Below, in pieces: positions 15,491 to 22,874 of a stretch of DNA of 64,000 nt. The first letter of the stretch is position 1. The number at the start of each line of letters is the position of its first letter. This DNA comes from CAZLQG01 sp964561655. Lineage in GTDB: Bacteria > Patescibacteriota > Doudnabacteria > UBA920. The stretch lies in NCBI GenBank assembly GCA_964561655.1, contig CAZLQG010000001.1, positions 1-64,000 on the forward strand, written 5' to 3'. Below the pieces are notes generated by a model. The model was not told the origin of the DNA. It made no database searches and saw only the letters and a list, made by a program, of their open reading frames with translations. The position numbers and the translations under genes were made by a program.

Positions 15491-17509
15491 GGCTGTGTCG
15501 TTTAGTATGTAGATAGTTCTGTTGGCCTCGTCCACGTAAAAATCCTTTAAGTCGGTAAACTCAGGGCTGGTAAGAGTTTGCACAACGTCGCCTGACGCGC
15601 TTAAAATTACGATGCGGTTGTTTCCGGCATCCATCACATACAAATATTCAAAGTCAGACTCCGTGTAGATTTTTCCTTTCCCGGAAAGGGGAGTGATAAG
15701 CGTAGGTTCTTTGAATTCCGCTAATCTACCGGCGTAATATTTGGTAATTCCGGAGCTTTCCGAAAGCACAAAAATGTTTCCGTCTATGGCGATATCCTGG
15801 GCAGTTTTGAGGTCCTGGGCCTGCGAGACGGCGGCTATTACCGGTTTTGCCAGCTGGTTGCCTACCACCAGAAAGCTTATAATTTGTCCGGTTTGCTTAT
15901 TTACCGCGTAAACGCGGCTGTTTGGAGCGTATTTAGCCAGGCCGACAAACTCGTTTTCTCCCGGTACGTTTTGATAAAACTTGGGTCCCGTGGTGCCTTC
16001 TTCTTGTTGCCAAACCATAAGTCCCTGTCCGTTGAAAATCACCGAAGTATTACTGCCCAAACTTACCTGCGCTTTGATTTCTTCATCTACTTTAAGTTCC
16101 CCGTCTTTCAGCTGGCCGGTTTCAATGTTGTAACTTAAAATTTGTCCGTTTATTTGGGTTGCAATTTGGTTAGGCAGAATTATCAGGTTTTGGCTTTGTC
16201 CTAAGCTGGAAATGCTTTGTGTTTGGACTGTAACCGTCTTTTCGAGTTTTTGTTTAATTTCTTCGAATTTTTCTAAAGTTGTTTTATAGTTTTTTAAAAG
16301 TTGTCCGCTCAACTTTTCGGTTTGGGAAGGAATCGTGTTTTGGGCTTCCGCTAAGAAGTTTTTTGCGGAGAGTTCGTCTTTGTATAAAAGCGAGCTTTCC
16401 GCGTCGGAAATCTTTTCCTGCGCCTGCTCTAGTCTAGACGAAAATTCATCTTGGGTTCTTTTATTGTTCCTTAAATTTATGGAGACTATAAGGTTTATAA
16501 TCAAAGCCAGCAGAAGAAGTCCTGCGGAGAAAAAGAAAAATTTTTTTTGCGGGGAGAAAGTTTTGAAATTTTGCAGGTCCAGCCTCTGTTTGCCGCTTAC
16601 GAAGCCTTGTTTTATTGCACTCATTGCTTTGCGGCTCCTGCCAAATAGATTTTTTACGCTTGAGTAAATTTTTTTAAACCGGCCTGCTAGGGTGGGCTTT
16701 GTTATGTCTAATGCAGCCGGCCTGCTCTTGTCCAAAGCAAAGGCGCTTTTAACGAATGCGCCAATTTTTTTCAGTAAGCCCTCTTTGCTCTCTTTTTGCG
16801 CTTCTACCAAAAAGTTTTCTAAATCTACTCTGTCTTCAGAGGCTTCTCCTAAGGGTACTTGCAAATTTAATAAAGCGCCAAAAGCTGTTTCGGGCCCCGC
16901 GTTTTGTTTTAAGATTTCAATTATACTTTGGGCGGCCGTTAAAAATTCCGAAGATTCAAGCAGCTGTTTGAGCCTGTCTATGGAAAGGTAGTTAAACAGT
17001 TGGGGGGTGGAGAGAATAATAATGTCGCCCAGCCTGATTTTACCGGTGGCATAGTTTTCAAAGGTTTTTAAGGGATGCGCTTTCTCCGAGGAACAGGATA
17101 TGTCCGTGAATTCCGAATTTCTAACTAAATACGCCGTAATTTTTCCCGTGGTGGAAATGGTTAAAGTGCTTTGATTTTTAACAGCCACTATGGCGCTTAA
17201 TTTATCTATCCAGTGGGTTTGTCCTAAAGATGCCAGCTTGCCGAGTTCTTCGTTAATTTCCGCGATGGCATTTTCAAAACTGTCCGGAGCAAGCGGGCGT
17301 TTGTAAATTCTTTTCAGGCTGCCTGCAACGGCAAGACATATTTTTTCGCATAAGTCTACGGCCGCCGGGCTTAAAAGTTCCAGTTCGGCCACCACGTAAA
17401 GTTCGGCATTGCTTGCCGAAGCTTTTTCAGCCATAGTAAAAACGTATGTATTGGTGCGTTTTAGGTTGCCTAATTGGATTTTGGCTATTTGGCTTTCTAA
17501 CTCTATCAT
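15467..17509 (-). CDS. PP2C-like domain / TM / beta-propeller protein
   Basis: A 680-aa protein with three parts. Residues ~1-230 follow a PP2C (PPM) phosphatase layout (AIVAVKNQSTLTISTTGKITAYLVRN...; GKIRLGDIIILSTPQLFNYL). The metal-binding Asp residues are missing: the 'GDSraY' position reads TGKITAY and 'TDGL' reads STPQL, so it is probably a pseudophosphatase. A TM helix (~325-345) and a coiled coil (~350-420) follow. The C-terminal ~230 residues look like an NHL-type beta-propeller (YVMDAGNNRIVILSASGDVVQTL). It may link an intracellular module to an external ligand; that role is inferred. Confidence 0.65.
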   Translation of the reverse strand: MIELESQIAKIQLGNLKRTNTYVFTMAEKASASNAELYVVAELELLSPAAVDLCEKICLAVAGSLKRIYKRPLAPDSFENAIAEINEELGKLASLGQTHWIDKLSAIVAVKNQSTLTISTTGKITAYLVRNSEFTDISCSSEKAHPLKTFENYATGKIRLGDIIILSTPQLFNYLSIDRLKQLLESSEFLTAAQSIIEILKQNAGPETAFGALLNLQVPLGEASEDRVDLENFLVEAQKESKEGLLKKIGAFVKSAFALDKSRPAALDITKPTLAGRFKKIYSSVKNLFGRSRKAMSAIKQGFVSGKQRLDLQNFKTFSPQKKFFFFSAGLLLLALIINLIVSINLRNNKRTQDEFSSRLEQAQEKISDAESSLLYKDELSAKNFLAEAQNTIPSQTEKLSGQLLKNYKTTLEKFEEIKQKLEKTVTVQTQSISSLGQSQNLIILPNQIATQINGQILSYNIETGQLKDGELKVDEEIKAQVSLGSNTSVIFNGQGLMVWQQEEGTTGPKFYQNVPGENEFVGLAKYAPNSRVYAVNKQTGQIISFLVVGNQLAKPVIAAVSQAQDLKTAQDIAIDGNIFVLSESSGITKYYAGRLAEFKEPTLITPLSGKGKIYTESDFEYLYVMDAGNNRIVILSASGDVVQTLTSPEFTDLKDFYVDEANRTIYILNDTALLKVMMP

Positions 17510-17551
17510 AGTCCGGAATTTTTAATTTCCGCATTCCCGGTAATTTAATAT

Positions 17552-17579
17552 ATTATACAATATTTTTTTTAAAGCTCAA
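17552..17579 (-). promoter_or_regulatory. Promoter of the PP2C-like/propeller gene
   Basis: On the minus strand TTGAGC (17579-17574) and TATAAT (17557-17552) are separated by 16 bases, about 40 bases upstream of the start codon. Confidence 0.55.
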
Positions 17580-17685
17580 AGTTATGCTATAATTTTTTTA
17601 GGGTTAATTTTTTGATCTGAGCTTAAGGGTTTCCCTTAAGCGAAGATACATTAGGAAAGGGGAAGCAGTGAGCGAAGCGAACGGA

Positions 17686-17732
17686 TTGGAAGGGGAAAAC
17701 CCTTATTGTTTCGCTGGGTTTTCCCCTTCCAA
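17686..17732. repeat. 17-bp inverted repeat just upstream of the wHTH gene
   Basis: TTGGAAGGGGAAAACCC is the exact reverse complement of GGGTTTTCCCCTTCCAA, with a 13-base loop. The right arm ends 4 bases before the first start codon of the next gene. A second palindrome, CTTAAGGG-TTT-CCCTTAAG, lies at 17622-17640. The hairpin could affect translation or be a repeat insertion. Confidence 0.7.
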
Positions 17733-17739
17733 ATAAGTG

Positions 17740-18330
17740 ATGATAGATGACATAATTGAATCTAAGGTGAGTTCTTTAGTTTTAGGATTTTTTTTGGCAG
17801 CGCCAAAAAGGGCTTTTTCAATTTTTGAAGTGGCCAAAAGACTTAAGCTGGCGCATTTAAAAGCAAGCCATGCTTTGAATAAGCTGGTCTCAAGGAATAT
17901 CCTCAAAGCTTTTGCCAAGCGCGGAAAAAAGTATTACATCATTAATCTTAGGTATCATTTGTATCCCCAGTTGGAAGAGTCGTTTAAGAAGAATAAGGTT
18001 AAATACAAAGACGAATTATTTGAAGCCGTAAAAAATTTAGGGAAAGTAAAAGCAGCCTTCTTGTCCGGGATTTTTACCGGCTATTCCGGTTTACCCGTAG
18101 ATGTTTTAATAGTCGGCAGGGTTAACTTAAAGAAGCTGGACACATTTTTAAAATCTGCAAAGAAACTTATGGGACAGGAAATAAATTACAGCGTGATGAC
18201 GGCTCAGGAATTCCAGCAGAGAAGAAATACTTTTGACAAGTTCATCAAAGACATTTTCGATTACCGGCATTTGGTTGTGGTTGATAGACTTTCTAAAAGA
18301 TCCAAGGGCGGAATCAACAAAGCAGTTTAA
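17740..18330 (+). CDS. Winged-helix regulator with nucleotidyltransferase-like C-terminal domain
   Basis: A 196-aa protein from ATG 17740 (a GTG one codon upstream is equally possible). Residues ~15-75 form a winged helix: IFEVAKRLKLAHLKASHALNKLVSRN followed by the wing KRGKKYYIIN. The rest contains FLSGIFTGYSGLPVDVLIVGRVN, which follows the MNT nucleotidyltransferase fold (G-S-x-D-h-D region) but lacks the GS...D.D catalytic set. It is likely a DNA-binding protein of the wHTH-MNT type; the target is unknown. A strong 17-bp hairpin sits at its start. Confidence 0.65.
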   Translation: MIDDIIESKVSSLVLGFFLAAPKRAFSIFEVAKRLKLAHLKASHALNKLVSRNILKAFAKRGKKYYIINLRYHLYPQLEESFKKNKVKYKDELFEAVKNLGKVKAAFLSGIFTGYSGLPVDVLIVGRVNLKKLDTFLKSAKKLMGQEINYSVMTAQEFQQRRNTFDKFIKDIFDYRHLVVVDRLSKRSKGGINKAV

Positions 18331-18333
18331 AAG

Positions 18334-18342
18334 TGATATAAT
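18334..18342 (+). promoter_or_regulatory. Extended -10, leaderless promoter
   Basis: TGATATAAT ends 6 bases before the ATG of the 78-aa gene, so transcription would start at or next to the start codon. It overlaps the end region of the preceding gene's 3' side. Confidence 0.5.
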
Positions 18343-18348
18343 ATAACC

Positions 18349-18585
18349 ATGCAGGAGATTCAAAATTTATATCTGGAGTTTTTAAATAATTTTCCCACGG
18401 AACTGCAGCCGATTATTTCCATAGGACTGGCAGTTTTGATTATTTATTCTATCTTTAAAGTCGTAAAAAAAGATTTTATTTTTATAGTGGTGCTGATTGT
18501 GCTTTTGCCCGGTTCGATTCCCATCCTTAAGTCTATTTGGGAGGGGATAGTGAATTTCGTAAAGTTCTTACTCGATATCGGATAA
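18349..18585 (+). CDS. Small membrane protein
   Basis: A 78-aa protein with two or three hydrophobic helices (IISIGLAVLIIYSIFKVV; FIFIVVLIVLLPGSIPIL; C-terminal amphipathic IWEGIVNFVKFLLDIG). No family is recognised. The TATAAT immediately before the ATG supports independent, near-leaderless transcription. It starts 18 bases after the wHTH gene. Confidence 0.6.
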   Translation: MQEIQNLYLEFLNNFPTELQPIISIGLAVLIIYSIFKVVKKDFIFIVVLIVLLPGSIPILKSIWEGIVNFVKFLLDIG

Positions 18586-18905
18586 ATTGTTTTTCTAAAC
18601 TCTTTAATACTGCAAAGTTTTCAAATTTCTAATATCCCCGCCCGCCTGTCCGCTATGACTTCGTCAAGGCGAAGGCGGGCGGGCCAAAGTCTGTTAACGA
18701 TTATCCAGATAAACTCTGGATTTTCCTAAAACAATCAACGTCTATCTGCTCAAAATAACAGGCATGTGGCGGGCAGGTAATTTCTAATTCCTAAAGGCAC
18801 TTCTATGGAAGTGTTTTTTGTTATTAGTTATCCGTTATTGATTATTAGTTAGTCTGTCTGTGGATAACTTTAAGATGTACAGAAATTTGCTTTTAAATAA
18901 GGAGG
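18586..18905. other. Intergenic region with repeats and a terminator
   Basis: This 320-base stretch has no gene. It holds a GC-rich palindrome (CCCGCCCGCC...GGCGGGCGGGCC, ~18647-18686), a small ATCCAGA...TCTGGAT hairpin (~18712-18725), one arm of a dispersed repeat (TAACAGGCATGTGGCGGGCAGGT, 18756-18778) and a terminator hairpin (18798-18819). The lexA promoter starts just after it. Confidence 0.6.
18798..18819 (+). terminator. Intrinsic terminator upstream of lexA
   Basis: CACTTC-TAT-GGAAGTG followed by TTTTTT. Confidence 0.65.
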
Positions 18906-18906
18906 G

Positions 18907-18935
18907 TTGACAATAGGTGAACGAACGTTTACAAT
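18907..18935 (+). promoter_or_regulatory. lexA promoter with SOS box in the spacer
   Basis: TTGACA (18907-18912) and TACAAT (18930-18935) have a 17-base spacer. Inside it lies GAACGAACGTTT (18919-18930), which fits the Gram-positive type LexA operator GAAC-N4-GTTY. Binding there would block RNA polymerase, giving LexA autorepression. Confidence 0.75.
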
Positions 18936-18968
18936 CTAAATATCTCAAATAAATAAATATCTAAAGAC

Positions 18969-19583
18969 ATGAGTGAAATTACAAAAAGGCAGAAAGAATT
19001 ACTGGAATTTATCGTCCAGCAGGTTCGTGATTATAATTTGCCGCCTAGTGTTTCGGAAATGGCAAAATTTCTTAAGGTAAAATCAAAGAACGCCGTAGCA
19101 AAACTTTTAAGGGCTTTAAAAGACGGAAAATACATTAAAACTAGCGGTAAGGCGCGCGGCATTGAAGTTTTAAACAGTTTGGGGGAAAGTTTGGAAAAGG
19201 GATTCATTCGGGCGCCGATTTTGGGAAGTATTCAGGCAGGTGTTCCGCATTTGGCGGAACAGAATATAGAAGATTGGGTTAATTTGCCGCAAACCTTAAT
19301 CCGCGGGCGCAAAGACGTGTTTTTGCTTAAAGTCCGCGGGGACAGTATGGTGGATGCGGGAATTTTTGAAGACGATTTGGTAATTGTTAGGCCGACCAAA
19401 GAGCCAAGAAATAATGATATTGTAGTAGCGCTTTTGCACGACGAGGCAACGGTAAAAAGGTTTATTCAAATAAAAAACCGCGTTTACTTAAAAGCGGAAA
19501 ACCTCCACTATAAAAATATTTACCCTAAAGAAGAATGGACAGTGCAGGGGAAAGTAGTGGGAGTAATAAGGAGTTTGGAATAA
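18969..19583 (+). CDS. lexA: LexA repressor
   Basis: A 204-aa protein of usual size. The N-terminal winged helix starts KRQKELLEFIVQQVRDYNLPPSVSEMAKFL. The self-cleavage site Ala-Gly is in SIQAGVPH (~90-91), the catalytic Ser in VRGDSMVDAGI (~125) and the catalytic Lys in ATVKRF (~163). It represses DNA-damage genes and cleaves itself when RecA filaments form. Its own promoter carries an operator. No other SOS gene or box was noticed in the window. Confidence 0.96.
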   Translation: MSEITKRQKELLEFIVQQVRDYNLPPSVSEMAKFLKVKSKNAVAKLLRALKDGKYIKTSGKARGIEVLNSLGESLEKGFIRAPILGSIQAGVPHLAEQNIEDWVNLPQTLIRGRKDVFLLKVRGDSMVDAGIFEDDLVIVRPTKEPRNNDIVVALLHDEATVKRFIQIKNRVYLKAENLHYKNIYPKEEWTVQGKVVGVIRSLE

Positions 19584-19749
19584 AAACCGCCTCCCGGAAG
19601 CCGATTTTTTCCGGGAGGCCATGCGGTGGCCGTCGCCTTCTCGTCTTGGAGGAGATACAATGCTGAATCATTGAGGCGATCGGTAAAAATCCTCCGTTGA
19701 GGACAGAAGTTTTATAGCAAATATTTCAAAAAAAAACAAGTAGAAGATT
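19584..19749. other. Structured non-coding stretch with hidden RBS
   Basis: A strong hairpin CCTCCCGG/CCGGGAGG (~19592-19619, loop rich in T) is followed by GGAGGA (19648-19653) before the 4-codon frame ATG-CTG-AAT-CAT-TGA (19660-19674). TCCTCC at 19690-19695 can pair with that Shine-Dalgarno. The role is unknown; it could be the leader of the gene at 19750 or a remnant of a lost gene. Confidence 0.4.
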
Positions 19750-19935
19750 ATGAGTGAAATGCAAAAAGTAAAACAGAATATTTTGTCACAATTACAAGGT
19801 CTTTGTGCACATTGCGCTTGTGGTAATCAAAAACCGCACAGCTGTCCGGTGCGGGAGATTTCGGCAAGGATTGAATCGCTTTGCGGTGTCTCTCTTATTG
19901 TAAATAGTGAATTTAAGGGCGTGTTCTGGAAATAA
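19750..19935 (+). CDS. Small Cys-rich protein
   Basis: A 61-aa protein: basic N-terminal helix, then CAHCACGNQKPHSCPV, then CGVSLIVNSEFKGVFWK. Five cysteines and two histidines in 30 residues suggest a metal-binding or disulfide-linked knot. I do not recognise the family. The stop codon directly precedes the A-tract of a terminator used by the opposite-strand RNA candidate, so that hairpin may end both transcripts. Confidence 0.5.
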   Translation: MSEMQKVKQNILSQLQGLCAHCACGNQKPHSCPVREISARIESLCGVSLIVNSEFKGVFWK

Positions 19936-20005
19936 AAAAAGAACCCCAGAACCAAAATAGGAAGCTCACAGCGACAAGCGGGCGCTGTGCCGGGCTCTGG
20001 GGGTC
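19934..20005 (-). terminator. Terminator of the structured RNA
   Basis: On the minus strand the arm 20005-19993 pairs with 19953-19941 (core CCCCCAGA/TCTGGGG), enclosing an inner CACAGCG/CGCTGTG hairpin, and is followed by TTTTTTT (19940-19934). Confidence 0.75.
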
Positions 20006-20452
20006 CATCATCCAATTCATTAGAATGACGGAGAAGGAACTTTTGGAAGGGACCGGCCGGAGGAGCGAACCGATCCCTACCATCCGGCGTGAGGGTAGTT
20101 TGGTCCAAAAGTTCGGACCGGACCCACACTGCCGAAACTCAAAATTCCGGCCCGCGGGGATGCGGAATTACGCCAGCTTGCCTGCCTGACCCCTGTTAGA
20201 CAGACAAAACTGGCACTACCTTAAGGGACCGCCTCCCCGCGGGTTTCTTCCGACGCGTGCTTGCGGTTCCTCGCCGAGGGGCGAGGGAAGACACGACGAA
20301 CGGAAATCGAAAAATCTATCCTCCTTGGGAGGAGGGTCGGTTTGTGCACCACCTTAAGTGGCGTCCGATTTTGGAGTTGCCCCCGCGTGGTGGCAATTAC
20401 CAAAAGTCTTCCCAACCGACCCTCAGAGAGCGGCGGAGAACCGCTCGGTAGG
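19941..20452 (-). ncRNA. Candidate large structured RNA (~510 nt), unknown class
   Basis: There is no sensible coding frame, but a complete transcription unit is visible on the minus strand: TTGAAA-N17-TAAAAT promoter (20487-20459) and, ~510 bases on, a terminator hairpin with a 7-T tail. The body is far richer in G+C than its surroundings and packed with stems (pairs in + coordinates): 20428-20433/20441-20446; 11 bp 20332-20342/20414-20424 closing a junction with 20349-20361 and 20369-20374/20400-20405; 20319-20324/20328-20333; 7 bp 20269-20275/20280-20286; 10 bp 20151-20160/20234-20243; 11 bp 20037-20047/20104-20114. RNase P, tmRNA and SRP RNA signature sequences were not found. tRNA-Glu lies directly upstream. 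Confidence 0.7.
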
Positions 20453-20458
20453 ATTTAT

Positions 20459-20487
20459 ATTTTATCATATTTTTGTGGAATTTTCAA
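20459..20487 (-). promoter_or_regulatory. Promoter of the structured RNA
   Basis: On the minus strand TTGAAA, 17 bases, then TAAAAT preceded by TGA. It is nearly the same layout as the tRNA-Glu promoter 170 bases upstream. Predicted start ~20452. Confidence 0.72.
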
Positions 20488-20488
20488 T

Positions 20489-20522
20489 AAAAAATATACC
20501 TATATTTATAGGTATATTTTTT
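20489..20522 (-). terminator. tRNA-Glu terminator
   Basis: AAAAAATATACCTATA / TATAGGTATATTTTTT, a 16-bp perfect inverted repeat that begins at the CCA end of tRNA-Glu and runs into the RNA promoter. Confidence 0.75.
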
Positions 20523-20596
20523 GGTAGCCCATAGGAGAATCGAACTCCTGTTTGGTGGATGAGAACCACCTGTCCTAGCCACTAGACGAATGGGCC
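20522..20596 (-). tRNA. tRNA-Glu (anticodon CUC), CCA encoded
   Basis: A 75-nt tRNA. The acceptor GGCCCAT pairs with ATGGGCT (G1-U72 wobble), then A73 and CCA. D arm GTC-TAGTGGCTAG-GAC, anticodon arm GGTGG-TTCTCAT-CCACC with anticodon CUC (codon GAG), T arm AGGAG-TTCGATT-CTCCT. Confidence 0.95.
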
Positions 20597-20627
20597 ATTA
20601 GTCTAATTTGTCATATAAGTCTTACTT

Positions 20628-20656
20628 ATTTTATCAAATTATTTTGGTTTTTTCAA
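20628..20656 (-). promoter_or_regulatory. tRNA-Glu promoter
   Basis: TTGAAA-N17-TAAAAT on the minus strand with a TGA extension, giving a ~25-nt leader before the tRNA. Confidence 0.7.
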
Positions 20657-20713
20657 TGGTTTATGGCATAATGTAATTAAATCCGAAATTCGAATATCGA
20701 AATCCGAAACAAA

Positions 20714-21931
20714 ATGCAAAAAAGGGTTTTAAAATTCCCCGAAGGCTTTCTATGGGGGGCGGCAACGGCCGCGCATCAAATTGAAGGCAATAACATCAAT
20801 AGCGATTGGTGGGCGTGGGAGAACAGCATAAAGCGCCATAACCAACTCATCGCGCAGGGCAAAGAACCTAAAGAATTTGCAAGCGGACTGGCCTGCGATT
20901 CTTACAATCGCTACGATGAAGATTTTGCTTTGGCCCAGCACTTAAACCACAACGCCCATAGGCTCTCTATAGAATGGGCGAGGATTGAACCAAGAGAGAA
21001 TTATTTTGACGAAAAAGAGCTGGACCATTATGAAAAAGTCCTGCAATCCGCCAAGTTCCACGGGCTTACGACTTTTGTCACCCTACATCATTACACTAAT
21101 CCTTTATGGTTTGCCAAAAAAGGCGGGTTTGTCAAAAAACAAAACATCAGTTATTTTTACCGGTTTGCCTGCAGAGCGGTTCTTAGGCTTTCCGAATACG
21201 TTGATTTTTGGCTGACTTTTAACGAACCTGAAGTTTATTCCAATTTGGGTTTCCTGCGGGGTAGGTATCCTCCGCAAATAAAAAGCATTCGCGCAACCTT
21301 CAGCGTGCTGAAGAATATTATTAAGGCGCATAATTTAGTGTGTGAGTTTATCCACCGCCAAACCCGTCAGTCCGTAAGCATGGCTTATCATCTTTCCGAT
21401 TTGCAACCCACAGGTAGGCTTTCGCATTTAACTAGTGGGCTGGCGCATTATATTGCAAACGAATATACCCTGCGTCGCACCATTGAGTCTTGTGATTTTA
21501 TCGGAGTAAATTATTATTTTCACCACCACGTGGGTTTTTTTGGCAAGCGTCGGCACAGCTACAGCAGTCATGAAATTACCGATGTTGGCTGGGGGATTCA
21601 TCCCGAAGGCCTGGAAAGAGTGTTGCTCAATTTGCGCCGCTATCATAAGCCGATTTATGTTATGGAAAGCGGCATAGCCGACGCTAAGGACACAAAACGG
21701 GAAAAATTCATTAAAGATCATTTATACTATCTGCATCGGGCAGTTCAGCAGGAGGCGGATGTGCGCAGCTATTTGTACTGGTCTTTAATTGATAATTTTG
21801 AATGGGATCAGGGGTTTGCTCCTAGATTCGGCTTAATAGAGATTGATCGTCAAGATTTGTTGCGGCGGCGTGTGCGTTATTCGGCTATAAAATACGCGGA
21901 AATCTGTAAAAATAATTATATGGAGTACTAA
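20714..21931 (+). CDS. Glycoside hydrolase family 1 (beta-glucosidase-like)
   Basis: A 405-aa protein. It starts with the GH1 signature FPEGFLWGAATAAHQIEG. The acid/base Glu is in TFNEPEVY (~170) and the nucleophile Glu in YVMESGIAD (~316; usual motif TENG, here MESG). YWSLIDNFEWDQGFAPRFGL near the end is the standard aglycone/substrate-binding segment. It is about 40-60 residues shorter than typical GH1 enzymes, mostly in loops. No signal peptide, so it probably acts in the cytoplasm on beta-glycosides. An EamA transporter gene follows after 3 bases. Confidence 0.92.
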   Translation: MQKRVLKFPEGFLWGAATAAHQIEGNNINSDWWAWENSIKRHNQLIAQGKEPKEFASGLACDSYNRYDEDFALAQHLNHNAHRLSIEWARIEPRENYFDEKELDHYEKVLQSAKFHGLTTFVTLHHYTNPLWFAKKGGFVKKQNISYFYRFACRAVLRLSEYVDFWLTFNEPEVYSNLGFLRGRYPPQIKSIRATFSVLKNIIKAHNLVCEFIHRQTRQSVSMAYHLSDLQPTGRLSHLTSGLAHYIANEYTLRRTIESCDFIGVNYYFHHHVGFFGKRRHSYSSHEITDVGWGIHPEGLERVLLNLRRYHKPIYVMESGIADAKDTKREKFIKDHLYYLHRAVQQEADVRSYLYWSLIDNFEWDQGFAPRFGLIEIDRQDLLRRRVRYSAIKYAEICKNNYMEY

Positions 21932-21934
21932 GTT

Positions 21935-22870
21935 ATGTGGGTATTTTTGGCAGTAGGCGCTTATTTGCTTTTGGCCACCAATGGCGTTGCCGACAAATTC
22001 CTGCTTACCAAATCGGTAAAGCATCCAATAGCTTACGCTTTTTACGTAGGGATCACAGGCCCTTTGACGTTTTTGCTTTCTTTGTTGGGTTTTGTAGGCA
22101 CGTGGCTCCATTGGAGTTTTTTACAAACTGAATTCAGCTTTCAGCTGCTCTCTGTCGGCAACACGGCCGTGGCAATTTTAGGCGGGGTATGTTTCCCCTT
22201 AGCTTTGTATTTTTTATACAGAGCAACGCAGCAGACCAGCGTTTCGCGTATATTGCCCATTCAGGGCGGCTTGGTGCCGATTTTTACCCTGCTTTTGGCT
22301 TACGCAATTTTAGGCGAACGGCTAAGCCAAACGCAGCTTATGGCTTTTTTGTTTTTAGTTATTGGCGCTGTTCTAATTGCGTTTAAAAAAAAGGGCGGGC
22401 ACTGGCACGCTCTGGCTTTTGGGAACGCGGTTATTGCTTCGCTGTTGTTTGCTGTTTCTTTGACACTGCAAAAATACGTATTTTTACATGTAAATTTTGC
22501 TTCCGGATTAATTTGGACCCGTTTAGGGTTTTTTGCGGCCTCGGTGAGCTTTTTAATTCCCTCGCAGTCGCGGCACTATATTTTTAACGCGCCAAAAGAA
22601 GTTTCTTCCGGAAGCAAGGCGGTTTATTTGGCAGCCAGAATTTCTGGAGGAGCTGCCGGCTTTTTGCAGAACTACGCCATTAAACTCGGCAGCGTTACGC
22701 TTGTTAACGCTCTGCAGGGCACGCAATATATGTTTTTGCTTGCGCTTACCAGCCTGCTTTCCATAAAATTCCCGAAGATTCTAAAAGAAAAAATTAACAC
22801 CCGTACCATGGTGCAAAAAGTTTCCGCCGTGGTACTAATAAGTACCGGACTGCTTTTATTGGCTTTATAA
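21935..22870 (+). CDS. EamA-family (DMT) transporter
   Basis: A 311-aa protein with about ten TM helices in two EamA units: first unit GAYLLLATNGVADKFLLTKSV...FILLLAYAILGERLSQTQ-like, second from ~150 (FGNAVIASLLFAVSLTLQKYVFLHV). The conserved glycine/glutamate ILGERL end of unit one is clear. It likely moves a small metabolite; its place between a GH1 and other sugar genes suggests a sugar-related substrate, which is inference only. Confidence 0.85.
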   Translation: MWVFLAVGAYLLLATNGVADKFLLTKSVKHPIAYAFYVGITGPLTFLLSLLGFVGTWLHWSFLQTEFSFQLLSVGNTAVAILGGVCFPLALYFLYRATQQTSVSRILPIQGGLVPIFTLLLAYAILGERLSQTQLMAFLFLVIGAVLIAFKKKGGHWHALAFGNAVIASLLFAVSLTLQKYVFLHVNFASGLIWTRLGFFAASVSFLIPSQSRHYIFNAPKEVSSGSKAVYLAARISGGAAGFLQNYAIKLGSVTLVNALQGTQYMFLLALTSLLSIKFPKILKEKINTRTMVQKVSAVVLISTGLLLLAL

Positions 22871-22874
22871 AAAG

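Noticed and set aside
20221..20451. Overlapping small open frames on both strands in the GC-rich block
   Set aside because: Arg/Pro-rich products with no motif, lying over paired RNA stems; open frames are expected by chance in high-GC sequence.
19941..20452. RNase P RNA or tmRNA as identity of the structured RNA
   Set aside because: The near-universal GAGGAAAGUC and ACAGAA cores of RNase P, and the tRNA-like ends and tag frame of tmRNA, are not visible on either strand.
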